Shown: piece after piece, positions 35,820-47,481 of the stretch
Numbering within the stretch: the stretch's first letter is position 1
Layout of the letters: the number at the start of each line of letters is the position of its first letter
NCBI GenBank assembly: GCA_024688365.1
Contig: JAILEG010000046.1
Location: 1 to 64,000 of the forward strand
Direction: 5' to 3'
Origin: Prevotella sp.
Lineage (GTDB): Bacteria > Bacteroidota > Bacteroidia > Bacteroidales > Bacteroidaceae
Length of the DNA: 64,000 nt
The notes under the pieces: model-generated
The model's input: only the letters and a program-made list of their open reading frames with translations
Told to the model about the DNA's origin: nothing
Database searches by the model: none
Program-made: the position numbers and the translations under genes

Positions 35820-35850
35820 CAAAGATAGTGCTTTTTATCGGGATTTCAAA
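35820..35850 (-). promoter_or_regulatory. Promoter of the 6S-like RNA
   Basis: On the minus strand TTTG (35847-35850), a 19-bp spacer and TATCTTTG (35820-35827), a perfect match to the Bacteroidetes consensus. The predicted RNA start lies at 35813-35815. Confidence 0.85.
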
Positions 35851-35949
35851 TGTATGGGGGGATAATTTGTGAAAATCAACAACTACTTACTTGTAATTAT
35901 GAGCGAGGAGAGACTTTACTGCGTGGTCACAGTAGGCTTACCATACGAT

Positions 35950-35986
35950 TACAGGGACTTTGCAACTCAGTTGCAAAATCCCTGTA
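35950..35986. repeat. Long near-perfect hairpin
   Basis: TACAGGGA-C-TTTGCAAC, loop TCA, GTTGCAAA-A-TCCCTGTA: a 17-bp stem with one mismatch. It lies between the 6S-like RNA promoter and the beta-galactosidase stop, and can terminate the beta-galactosidase, though no T-run follows on either strand. Confidence 0.7.
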
Positions 35987-36020
35987 CATTCCTGCGACAA
36001 GCAAAATGGATAGGATCTAC

Positions 36021-39293
<3,273 letters not shown>

Positions 39294-39351
39294 TCATGAA
39301 AAAGGTGTATATTTGCTGAATCTAAGAACGTATAACTCTATTATTGCCGCC

Positions 39352-42057
39352 ATGACTGAACGATACTCCATAATGCGCCTGGCAGCCTGTTGCCTGTTGG
39401 CAGCAGGCATAGGCACCACGGTGAGGGCACAGCACCTGCCCCTGATTCCCCTCAATGACACCATTCCCGTCATCGGCTCCATGAGCAAGGTGGGCGAGAA
39501 ACAGATGAACAAAGGACTTGTCAATTCAGCACTCGAAGCCCTATCGGGACAGGCGGCAGGTGTCAACGTGGCATCGAACGGGCAGGACAGGATGGCCATG
39601 CTCAACAGCGTGCGTGTGCGCGGCACCACATCGCTCACCGGAGGCAATGACCCGCTCGTCATCATCGATGGTGTGTCGGCCGACCTGGCCACGCTCTCCA
39701 CCATCTTCCCAGCCGACATAGAGAGCTTCACCATTCTCAAGAATGCCGCAGAGACATCGAAGTACGGCTCACGCGGTGCCTCGGGTGTCATCGAGGTGAG
39801 GACAAAGCGGGGCAACGGGGGCACGTTCCACATCTCCTATGACGGCACATTCGGCTTCGAGACCGTCTACAAACGGCTCCAGATGCTGCATGCAGCAGAA
39901 TACATCAGTGCGGCGCACGCCTTGGGCATGGACTGTAACGACAAGGGCTTTGACACTGATTTCCAGAAGGAGATGGTACGCACAGGGCTGGTACACAACC
40001 ACCACGTGGCATTCAGCGGCGGGACAGAGAAGTCGAACTATCGTGCCTCTCTCGCCTTCATGCAGGGCCAGACGGTCATCCGGACTAAGGACTACAGCAG
40101 CTTCATCTCCAAGCTCGACATCTCGCAGTTTGCCTTTGACGGGAAACTCAAGATTGACTTCGGTGTCTTCGGCTCCTCGCAGAAGGACAACAACATCTTC
40201 GATCCGCAGGCTCTCTTCTACTCAGCCGCCGCCATGAACCCCACCTTTCCCTATCACAGGCTCAACGGCAGCTGGGTGAAGAACGGGAATGCCTCGCAGA
40301 TAAACCCGCCTGAAGCCCTGCTGAACGAGCGGAACGACACGAAGAACCTGAACTTCAACACTCATCTGCAGCTCTCCCTGCAGCTCCCATACGGCTTACG
40401 CCTCTCAGCCCTGGGCTCCTATTCGTACACATCCACAGAGAACGGCAGGTTTGCCCCCACATGGGTATGGGCGCAGGGACTGGCCTACCGGGGAGAACAC
40501 AAGGCTGAGGAAATGCTCGCCAACGTCTCGCTCGACTGGCAGCACCACTGGGGTATCCACCAGCTGGATGCCACCCTGCTGGCCGAATACCAGAAGGGCC
40601 GCCGCACCGCCTTCTGGACAGAGGTGAAAGGACTTACCAACAATGACTTCACCTACCACAACCTCGGCGCTGCCTCAGTCCGCCCCTACGGCGGAACGGG
40701 CAGCAGCTATGCCGATCCGTCCCTCGGCTCCTTCATGGGGACAATCACCTATACCCTGCTCGACCGCTACACGCTGAACCTCACCACCCGTGCTGACGGC
40801 TCGTCAATGGTGGGAGAGGACCACACATGGGGCTTCTTCCCCTCCGTATCAGCCACATGGGATCTCAAGAAGGAGCGTTTCCTGCGGGACGTGCGCCCCA
40901 TCAGCCTGCTCAAGCTGCGGACCGGCTACGGGCGGACGGGTAATCTGGGAGCCGTCAGTGCCTATCTGACGCGCAAGCAGATAGTGCCCATAGGTCTGGT
41001 TTCCTATGATGGCAGCCCCACCATCACGATGGGAACACTGCGCAACAGCAACCCTGACCTGCGCTGGGAGACCCGCAGCACGTTCAACATCGGTACTGAC
41101 CTTGGCCTCCTCAACAACCGCCTGCTGCTCACGGCCGAGTATTACTATTCCAAGACCACTGACATGCTCTACGAATATGACGTTCCCGTACCGTCATTTG
41201 CCTTCGACAAGCTGCTGGCAAACATCGGATCGATGTCAAACAGCGGGTTTGAGCTGGGACTCGGCATCGTCCCCATTGCCAAGAAGGACATGGAGCTGAA
41301 CATCAACGTCAACGTATCGTGGCAGAAGAACAGGCTGCTCTCGCTCAGCGGCAACTATAATGGGCGGGAGATGACCGCGTCAGCCATCACCCCGATGGGA
41401 CGGCTGACGGGCGCAGGATTCCACGGTGGCAACAGCAACATCCTCTACCAGATTGTCGGACAGCCCCTGGGTGTCTTCTATCTGCCCCACTGCAAGGGTA
41501 TCATTGACAATGGGCATGGCCACAACAAGTATGACATTGCCGACCTTGACGGCAACGGGACCATAGACCTCAGCGACCACGGCGACCGGTACATTGCCGG
41601 ACAGGCGACACCGAAGATGACGCTGGGCTCAAACATCAGCTTCCGCTACAAGGATTTCGACGTCTCACTGCAGATGAACGGAGCCTTCGGACACAAGATC
41701 TACAACGGTACGGCCCTGTCATATCTGAACATGTCGAGCTTCCCTGACTATAATGTGCTGCGGGAAGCCCCCACACGCAACATCGTTGACCAGAACGTGA
41801 CCGACTATTGGCTGGAACGGGGCGACTACCTGAATCTCGACTATCTCACCATAGGATGGAACGTACCCATCAGAAGCAGGTACGTCAGCGGCTTGCGCCT
41901 GTCAGTCAGTGTCAACAACCTCGCCACCATCACCAGCTACAGCGGGCTGACACCAATGGTCAACAGCTATATCGTTGACAGCACGCTGGGCATTGACGAC
42001 AAGCGCACCTACCCTCCTTACCGCACTTACTCCCTTGGGGTAAGCATCCAGTTCTGA
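39352..42057 (+). CDS. SusC/RagA-type TonB-dependent transporter
   Basis: Outer-membrane transporter of a polysaccharide or peptide uptake pair. The track start at 39313 is TTG; I prefer the ATG at 39352 (MTERYSIMRLAACC) or 39373, giving about 900 residues. The plug begins soon after the signal peptide (GEKQMNKGLVNSALEALSGQAAGVNV) and goes through VRGTTSLTGGNDPLVIIDG and SRGASGVIEVRTKRG. The usual N-terminal carboxypeptidase-like domain of SusC proteins is absent, so it is shorter than the 1000-1100 residues typical of the family. The barrel ends in ...YSLGVSIQF. A TATATTTG -7 element lies at 39308-39315. A SusD gene follows 30 bp later. Confidence 0.93.
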   Translation: MTERYSIMRLAACCLLAAGIGTTVRAQHLPLIPLNDTIPVIGSMSKVGEKQMNKGLVNSALEALSGQAAGVNVASNGQDRMAMLNSVRVRGTTSLTGGNDPLVIIDGVSADLATLSTIFPADIESFTILKNAAETSKYGSRGASGVIEVRTKRGNGGTFHISYDGTFGFETVYKRLQMLHAAEYISAAHALGMDCNDKGFDTDFQKEMVRTGLVHNHHVAFSGGTEKSNYRASLAFMQGQTVIRTKDYSSFISKLDISQFAFDGKLKIDFGVFGSSQKDNNIFDPQALFYSAAAMNPTFPYHRLNGSWVKNGNASQINPPEALLNERNDTKNLNFNTHLQLSLQLPYGLRLSALGSYSYTSTENGRFAPTWVWAQGLAYRGEHKAEEMLANVSLDWQHHWGIHQLDATLLAEYQKGRRTAFWTEVKGLTNNDFTYHNLGAASVRPYGGTGSSYADPSLGSFMGTITYTLLDRYTLNLTTRADGSSMVGEDHTWGFFPSVSATWDLKKERFLRDVRPISLLKLRTGYGRTGNLGAVSAYLTRKQIVPIGLVSYDGSPTITMGTLRNSNPDLRWETRSTFNIGTDLGLLNNRLLLTAEYYYSKTTDMLYEYDVPVPSFAFDKLLANIGSMSNSGFELGLGIVPIAKKDMELNINVNVSWQKNRLLSLSGNYNGREMTASAITPMGRLTGAGFHGGNSNILYQIVGQPLGVFYLPHCKGIIDNGHGHNKYDIADLDGNGTIDLSDHGDRYIAGQATPKMTLGSNISFRYKDFDVSLQMNGAFGHKIYNGTALSYLNMSSFPDYNVLREAPTRNIVDQNVTDYWLERGDYLNLDYLTIGWNVPIRSRYVSGLRLSVSVNNLATITSYSGLTPMVNSYIVDSTLGIDDKRTYPPYRTYSLGVSIQF

Positions 42058-42087
42058 CCTTCATTTCTTCCTAAATCCCATCGCCCT

Positions 42088-43722
42088 ATGAGACATATAT
42101 CCCGTTTCCTGCTCATCCTGCCCCTCCTCACACTGGTGGGCTGCCTGGATGAGAATCCTAAGGACAGCCTCGACGAACAGCAGGTGTACACCTCCGCCAA
42201 GGATGTCTATGTCAATGCTGTCGCCACACTGTACAATTATGTCGGAGGCAATTCCGACAGCCAGGGACTGCAAGGCACTTACCGTGGTGTGTATGACTAC
42301 AACACCTTCACCACCGATGAGGCCATCATCCCCATCCGGGGTGGCGACTGGTATGACGGAGGCTTCTGGCAGAACCTCTACCAGCACACGTGGGCTGCCG
42401 ATGACGAGTCGCTCTATGACACATGGAAGTATCTTTACAAGGTGGTCGTCTTCTGCAACGAGGCACTGGCCACCATCGACAAGCACAAGGCCCTGCTCAC
42501 TGACGGCCAATACACCGCCTACAGGGCTGAGGCAAGAGCAGTCCGCGCCCTCTTCTATTACTACCTGATGGACATGTATGGCAATATTCCGCTGGTAACG
42601 ACCGTAAAGCAGAATGACAGGAATGCCATCCAGACAGCCCGCCCTGATGTATTCGCCTTCATCGTCAAGGAGTTGCAGGACGTGGAACCACTCCTGCCTC
42701 AGGGACACAGCAACCGGGAAGGAGAATCCTACGGACGGGTGACACGTTCCGTGGCCAACTTCCTCCTCGCCAAGCTGACTCTCAATGCTGAAGTCTACAC
42801 CGATGCCGACTGGACCGATGGACAGCGGCCTGACGGCAGGCTGATCTTCTTCACCGTAGACGGCAGGAAGCTCAATGCCTGGCAAGCCTGCCAGGCTTAC
42901 TGCGACAAAGTGACGGCCGACGGATTCAGCCTTGCGGGCGACTATGCCAGCAACTTCTCCGTCCACAACGAGACATCAGTGGAGAACATCTTTGTCATAC
43001 CGATGGACAAGCTGGTCTACAAGAGCCAGTTCCAATACCTCTTCCGCTCCCGCCACTATGCCCACGGCGATGCTCTCTCGGCTGGTTCCGAGAACGGATC
43101 CTGCGCCACCATCTCCACCGTGCGCGCCTATGGCTATGGGGCAAAGGGCATTGACAGCCGCTATGCCGTCAACTTCTTCTCTGACACCGTCCGGGTGGAT
43201 GGCAAGACGGTACGGCTGGAGAATGGCGAGCCACTTGTCTATATGCCACTGGCAGTGGAGGCGAACCTGACCTACAGCCCTTACATCAAGACCGCCGGGG
43301 CAAGAATGGCAAAATATGAGGTCGACCGCAATGCCTTCTCGGATGGGAAAAGCTGCGACAATGACATCGTCCTCTACCGATATGCCGATGTCCTGCTGAT
43401 GAAAGCTGAGGCGAAGGTACGCAACGGGGAGGACGGCGACGCAGAGCTGAATGTCGTGCGCAGCCGCAGCGGAATGGGCTACCGGAAGGCCACCCTTGGC
43501 AACATCCTTGCCGAGCGGCTCCTGGAACTGATGTGGGAAGGCTGGCGGCGCAACGACCTCGTCCGATTTGACCGCTTCCATCTGCCGTATGACCTGCGTG
43601 AAGCCACAGCCGGTGAGGCTGACCGGCACACGACTGTATTCCCCATTCCGTCACGTGCCATTGAGCTGAACAGCAGCTTAACACAAAACAACGGCTACAG
43701 GAAACAACAGACCAAACAATAA
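42088..43722 (+). CDS. SusD/RagB-type surface glycan-binding lipoprotein
   Basis: A 544-residue lipoprotein that forms the lid of the SusC transporter. The signal peptide ends in LLTLVGC (Cys about 18). SusD features are the TPR-like helices with YRAEARAVRALFYYYLMDMYGNIPLVTT (about 148-175) and the C-terminal RYADVLLMKAEAKVRNGED, LNVVRSRSG and ERLLELMWEGWRRNDLVRF (about 430-495), all typical. It starts 30 bp after SusC. No SusE-like binding protein or glycanase follows in the same direction, so this is a minimal pair. Confidence 0.94.
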   Translation: MRHISRFLLILPLLTLVGCLDENPKDSLDEQQVYTSAKDVYVNAVATLYNYVGGNSDSQGLQGTYRGVYDYNTFTTDEAIIPIRGGDWYDGGFWQNLYQHTWAADDESLYDTWKYLYKVVVFCNEALATIDKHKALLTDGQYTAYRAEARAVRALFYYYLMDMYGNIPLVTTVKQNDRNAIQTARPDVFAFIVKELQDVEPLLPQGHSNREGESYGRVTRSVANFLLAKLTLNAEVYTDADWTDGQRPDGRLIFFTVDGRKLNAWQACQAYCDKVTADGFSLAGDYASNFSVHNETSVENIFVIPMDKLVYKSQFQYLFRSRHYAHGDALSAGSENGSCATISTVRAYGYGAKGIDSRYAVNFFSDTVRVDGKTVRLENGEPLVYMPLAVEANLTYSPYIKTAGARMAKYEVDRNAFSDGKSCDNDIVLYRYADVLLMKAEAKVRNGEDGDAELNVVRSRSGMGYRKATLGNILAERLLELMWEGWRRNDLVRFDRFHLPYDLREATAGEADRHTTVFPIPSRAIELNSSLTQNNGYRKQQTKQ

Positions 43723-43729
43723 GAGAGAG

Positions 43730-44971
43730 ATGAAAACAAAACTACAGGAGCTGCTAATGCCCACCCTCTTCTTCGCCTTACTGCTCATCCTGCCTGATGT
43801 ATATATTTGGTGGAGGTACATCCGGCCGGCCGACTCCGTATGGCTCAACGCCATCTGGTTCCTGCCATCAGCGGGAATCATCGCCACGTTTGTCATCTTC
43901 CGAATGGGCATCTATCACAACACCTTCCTGCGCACCTTTATCGGGATGACGCTCTGCATAGGGATGCCGAAGCTGCTATTCTCTCTTCTGCAGTTCATCC
44001 TGCCAACGGCCGCAGCCCTCATCTGCGCCCTGCTGCTGATCGCAGCCTTCATCTACGGCTTCTTCTTTGGCTGGCGGCGGATTGTCGTGCGCACGGCAAC
44101 CTGCGAGTCAGCACTGCTCCCACAGTCGTTCGACGGCTACCGTATCCTGCAGATGAGCGACCTGCACATCGGCACATTCCGCCAGAACCCATCGTTCATC
44201 AGGAAATTAGTGCGAGTGGTCAATGAGCAGAAGCCTGACATGGTGGTCTTCACAGGCGACCTTGTCAACGTGCATGCCGATGAGGTGCTGCCCTTCATCT
44301 CTGACCTCAGTCAGATAAAGGCTCCCGATGGCGTGTTCAGCATCATGGGCAACCATGACTATTGTGAATACGGAATGGAAGCCACACCAGGCTCCAGGCG
44401 CACGGCCCGTAAAGGAGCCTTCGCCAAAGAGCCAACAGCCAAGCGCAACCAGCGGGTGCTGGAGTACCTGCAGGAGAAAATAGGCTGGCGGCTGCTGATG
44501 AACGAGCATGTGAACATCGTGCGCATAAGGCAGGAAGAGGGAGTGAACAAGAGTGAGTCAATATCCCTGATAGGTGTTGAGAACATTGGACAGCCGCCTT
44601 TCAAGAACATGGGCGACCTGAAGAAAGCCATGGAAGGGCTGGTCAGCGGCACGTTCAAGGTGCTTCTGAGTCATGACCCCACCCACTGGAGGCGCGGTGT
44701 GCTGCACAAGACCGACATTGCTCTCACGCTCTCCGGGCACACCCATGCCGGACAGCTGAAGATTGGCAGGTTCTCGCCGGCCAAATGGGCTTACAACGAG
44801 TGGGGTGGCAAATATACCGAGGATGGCTCCATGCTCTATGTCTCCCTGGGATTGGGCGGCACCGTTCCCTTCCGGTTCGGAGCCTGGCCGGAGGTGAATG
44901 TGATCACGTTAAGGAAAGAAAAAAAACACAGTCACTCACAAGGAGGAGAAAAGTCTCTTCCCCGTGAATGA
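43730..44971 (+). CDS. Membrane-anchored metallophosphoesterase
   Basis: A 413-residue protein with about four N-terminal hydrophobic helices (about 5-120) and a calcineurin-like phosphoesterase domain. Metal ligands and catalytic residues are seen in MSDLHIG (about 138), FTGDLVN (about 177), MGNHDY (about 205) and LSGHTHAGQ (about 340). The substrate is unknown; related YkuE/YaeI-type proteins act on lipid or nucleotide esters. The ORF follows SusD by 7 bp. Its last 15 or so residues (KKHSHSQGGEKSLPRE) are coded by a hairpin that is the terminator of the convergent peptidase gene, so the natural family C-terminus probably lies at NVITLRKEKK. Confidence 0.88.
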   Translation: MKTKLQELLMPTLFFALLLILPDVYIWWRYIRPADSVWLNAIWFLPSAGIIATFVIFRMGIYHNTFLRTFIGMTLCIGMPKLLFSLLQFILPTAAALICALLLIAAFIYGFFFGWRRIVVRTATCESALLPQSFDGYRILQMSDLHIGTFRQNPSFIRKLVRVVNEQKPDMVVFTGDLVNVHADEVLPFISDLSQIKAPDGVFSIMGNHDYCEYGMEATPGSRRTARKGAFAKEPTAKRNQRVLEYLQEKIGWRLLMNEHVNIVRIRQEEGVNKSESISLIGVENIGQPPFKNMGDLKKAMEGLVSGTFKVLLSHDPTHWRRGVLHKTDIALTLSGHTHAGQLKIGRFSPAKWAYNEWGGKYTEDGSMLYVSLGLGGTVPFRFGAWPEVNVITLRKEKKHSHSQGGEKSLPRE

Positions 44972-44976
44972 CTGTG
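44919..44976 (-). terminator. Terminator of the C1 peptidase, inside the convergent gene's 3' end
   Basis: CACAGTCACTCAC (44927-44939) pairs with GTGAATGACTGTG (44964-44976) over 12 of 13 bp. On the minus strand a T-run of eight bases follows. The left half is inside the phosphoesterase ORF. Confidence 0.8.
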
Positions 44977-44988
44977 TGAGTGAGGACT

Positions 44989-46389
44989 TCAATCCTCCTG
45001 GAACAGCGGATCCTCAGGCATGACCATGACAGGCTTCTGCTGCTCAGCCTTCAGGATGTTCTCCGGAACGTACTTCTTGTCAACAACCAGGCGGAACATA
45101 TACTCATTGAACCAGCGGTTGGTCATAATCAGACAACCCTTCTGCCCATAGTCAGCCCCCCATGAGTTCTCCACTTTCCACTTCCGTGGCTGCCCATTCC
45201 CGTCAAGGTCGACGGCGGTGAGCGTCATGGCATGGGTTGAGCCACTGTCGAAGGTGGCAATGCGGTCAGCCTTTGTCATGGGAAAAGACGTGCCGTAGAG
45301 CGTTCCGTAGTCATAGTTCTCCGTGTCAAGGAAGCCACGCTTACGGTCGAGTTGCTTGCCGACATCATAGCTGGAGTACATCTTTGCCGAGTCCTTCAGT
45401 GCGGCAATCGCCATCCGGGCTATATCCTCCATCGGCAGGTTCACATATTTCCAGTTGTGCCCGTCATAGGTGTGACGGTCATACTCCACCTCATAGGTCT
45501 TGTAATAAGGACGGCGTGGGTCATTCATCGCCATGATGAACGTGCCATTGAGCGGACCACCCACCGTAGCCTGATAGAATTCCTGCGGCGTGTAGGTTCT
45601 TGCCTTGCCCACCTGCTTTCCGTTCTTATCCTTGAAAGCATACTCAAAACTCCTCACAGGCTCGCCCAGGGAGAGCGTCAGGATGTGGTAGATGCTGCCG
45701 AGCATCTCCGCCTTGCGTGCCTTTACGGCTGACCTCGGCCTCTTCTCAGCCACCATCCGGCGCAGCTCCAGGCCATACTCCCGCAGCTTGGATGAGAGGA
45801 TCCTCGCCATGCGCGACGTGTTCTCAGCCGAATACGTCTCCGGCATCACCTCCATCGGCACCAAACCGTATTTCTCTGCCAAGTCGGCCACACCGCAAAA
45901 GGTGCCCCCATCCCCTATCGGGCTCTTGAAGAAGAACTGCACACGGGTGTCGTCCATCGGCTTCCCGGCATTGTCAATCACCCCTTGCAGCATCAGATTC
46001 GCCTTCTCCAGCTGGTCGTAGAAGGAAAGATAGACCTGTGAGAACTCCACCCGCAGAGAGTCGCCATGCTGACGGGCGAAGCGTGAGCGCAGCACGTTCA
46101 GCCCTGAAAAGAGCCAGCAGCGCCCGGAACTCTTCTGGTCATGGATGCTCTGGCGAGGAGTCTCCACGCTGAAATAGGTATCCACAGGCCCGGCATTGCG
46201 GAAGTTGCGCGCCAGGTCATCAATCGAGTTGGCCGCTATGGCATTTGAGAGGGCACGGTCGGCCGTGGTCAGTCCAGCCTTCTGAATCTGCTGCAGCATC
46301 TGGCTGTCAATGCCTCCGTCTTTCGTCTGTGCCTGAAGGGCGAGCGCACAGCTCAGCAGCCCACAGGCTATCCAAATTTTCTTTTCCAT
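44989..46389 (-). CDS. Exported C1-family aminopeptidase (bleomycin hydrolase-like)
   Basis: A 466-residue cysteine peptidase of the PepC/bleomycin-hydrolase group (peptidase C1B). The catalytic Cys is in SGRCWLF (about 87-93), the His in GSTHAMTLTAVD (about 385) and the Asn in VENSWGADYG (about 408). Unlike cytoplasmic PepC, it starts with a signal peptide (MEKKIWIACGLLSCALALQAQ), so it works in the periplasm or outside. It probably trims peptides for uptake. It is convergent with the phosphoesterase and divergent from the HU-type gene. Confidence 0.92.
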   Translation of the reverse strand: MEKKIWIACGLLSCALALQAQTKDGGIDSQMLQQIQKAGLTTADRALSNAIAANSIDDLARNFRNAGPVDTYFSVETPRQSIHDQKSSGRCWLFSGLNVLRSRFARQHGDSLRVEFSQVYLSFYDQLEKANLMLQGVIDNAGKPMDDTRVQFFFKSPIGDGGTFCGVADLAEKYGLVPMEVMPETYSAENTSRMARILSSKLREYGLELRRMVAEKRPRSAVKARKAEMLGSIYHILTLSLGEPVRSFEYAFKDKNGKQVGKARTYTPQEFYQATVGGPLNGTFIMAMNDPRRPYYKTYEVEYDRHTYDGHNWKYVNLPMEDIARMAIAALKDSAKMYSSYDVGKQLDRKRGFLDTENYDYGTLYGTSFPMTKADRIATFDSGSTHAMTLTAVDLDGNGQPRKWKVENSWGADYGQKGCLIMTNRWFNEYMFRLVVDKKYVPENILKAEQQKPVMVMPEDPLFQED

Positions 46390-46478
46390 TGATTCCGTAT
46401 ATAATTTGTTTTATCTTATCTGATTGGTTTATCTGATATGATTGATTTATTCTATCTAATCTGATTTTATTGATTTGA

Positions 46479-46530
46479 TTTATGGGCCTGTTTTATTGGT
46501 TAGCTTTATGGGGCTGTTTTATAGATTAGC
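46479..46530 (+). repeat. Tandem 26-bp repeat, two copies
   Basis: TTTATGGGCCTGTTTTAT and TTTATGGGGCTGTTTTAT begin two adjacent 26-bp units (46479-46504 and 46505-46530), with 3 mismatches in 26 positions. Both end in TTAGC. Confidence 0.85.
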
Positions 46531-46624
46531 CTTTATCGCTAATCCTCAACACCCAACATTCAACACTCAACACCCAACCCCGCCCACAAAGATACGATTT
46601 ATTTCTCAATTTTCCTCGTTTATA

Positions 46625-46656
46625 CTTGCAATCCGCCCTCAAATGTATTATCTTTG
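46625..46656 (+). promoter_or_regulatory. Promoter of the HU/HTH gene
   Basis: CTTG (46625-46628), a near match to TTTG, a 20-bp spacer and TATCTTTG (46649-46656). Transcription should begin near 46663, so array D lies inside the leader of the HU-type gene. Confidence 0.65.
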
Positions 46657-46672
46657 CACTGTGATGACGGAT

Positions 46673-46756
46673 TTCCATACGTGTATGGAAATTCGTTTTT
46701 ACATGTAAGGAAATATTTTTCTACACGTAAGGAAATCTGTCCTTACACGTAAAGAC
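46673..46756 (+). repeat. Array D: four palindromes at 22-bp spacing
   Basis: Units TTCCATACGTGTATGGAA, GTTTTTACATGTAAGGAA, TTTTCTACACGTAAGGAA and GTCCTTACACGTAAAGAC, centred at 46681.5, 46703.5, 46725.5 and 46747.5. The 4-bp linkers are ATTC, ATAT, ATCT, nearly the same series as in array E. The first unit is a fully perfect palindrome except for its central two bases. Confidence 0.92.
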
Positions 46757-46878
46757 ACCTGCCGGAAGCCTACGATGGCAACAGACGAGAAGCATACCGG
46801 CAGCCCTCATACAGGATAACAAGGACAGGATAAGACCGCTAAAAGACACATTTCAAACCAAACAATCAGATAAAGACA

Positions 46879-47481
46879 ATGACAGCATTTTACAAATTAG
46901 TCAAGACCAGTGGCGCCATCCGCCACAACGCAGAGTTCAGAGCCATCACCGTTGAGAACGAGACCGTTGGGATGAAACGGATCCAGCAGCGCATCGGGCA
47001 GTCAACCACACTTACCCCTGCCGACATCACCGCAGCCATCACGGCACTCAAGACCGAGATTGCCGATGAGCTGAAGATGGGCAACAAGGTGCATCTCCCG
47101 GGCATCGGTTTCTTCTCGTTAGGTGTGAAGGGGGAACTATATGAGGACCCGCAATCACACAACCACCGTCTACGGAACGCACGGGTGCGGACTGTGAGAT
47201 TCAATCCTGACACCGAGTTCCGACTGGCCTTGGCTGATACTAAGTTCACAAACAGGACTGATGTGCTGGGAAAATCGTCAGTCCCGACAGCCGATGAGGT
47301 AAAACTGACGCTCGACAGCCTTTTTGCCAAGAGCCCGGTCATCACCGTGAATGACCTTTGCCGACAGATGCCCCTCTCCAGATCGTATGCCTACAAGCTG
47401 GTAAAGCAACTGGAGGAGAATGGAAAATTGCGCAATATAGGCACTCGCTACAGAAAGCTCTATATAAAAGGTAAGGCATAA
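46879..47481 (+). CDS. HU-like DNA-binding protein with C-terminal helix-turn-helix
   Basis: A 200-residue protein with a HU/IHF-type domain in the N-terminal two thirds (about 1-125) of the HU-HIG type found in Bacteroidetes: FYKLVKTSG, NKVHLPGIGFFSLGVKGE (beta arm region) and VRTVRFNPDTEFR. After a linker it has a winged-helix-like segment (about 135-200): VNDLCRQMPLSRSYAYKLVKQLEENGKL. The combination fits an architectural protein with an extra DNA-reading head. It has its own promoter and a leader of about 215 nt with palindrome array D. Function otherwise unknown. Confidence 0.82.
   Translation: MTAFYKLVKTSGAIRHNAEFRAITVENETVGMKRIQQRIGQSTTLTPADITAAITALKTEIADELKMGNKVHLPGIGFFSLGVKGELYEDPQSHNHRLRNARVRTVRFNPDTEFRLALADTKFTNRTDVLGKSSVPTADEVKLTLDSLFAKSPVITVNDLCRQMPLSRSYAYKLVKQLEENGKLRNIGTRYRKLYIKGKA

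Larger units (their letters stand above)
35583..36020. other. Non-coding region with 6S-like RNA and a large hairpin
   Basis: Holds the 6S-like RNA gene (35641-35815), its promoter (35820-35850), about 100 bp of unremarkable sequence, and a long hairpin (35950-35986). The plus-strand ORFs here overlap these structures and are rejected. Confidence 0.75.
46390..46878. other. Long intergenic region with tandem repeats, promoter and palindrome array
   Basis: In order: GATTTGATT-like sequence (46390-46480), a 26-bp tandem duplication (46479-46530), CAACACTCAACACCC-like repeats (46545-46580), the promoter of the HU-type gene (46625-46656), array D (46673-46756) and an unremarkable 120-bp leader. 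The array lies inside the predicted transcript. Confidence 0.75.
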
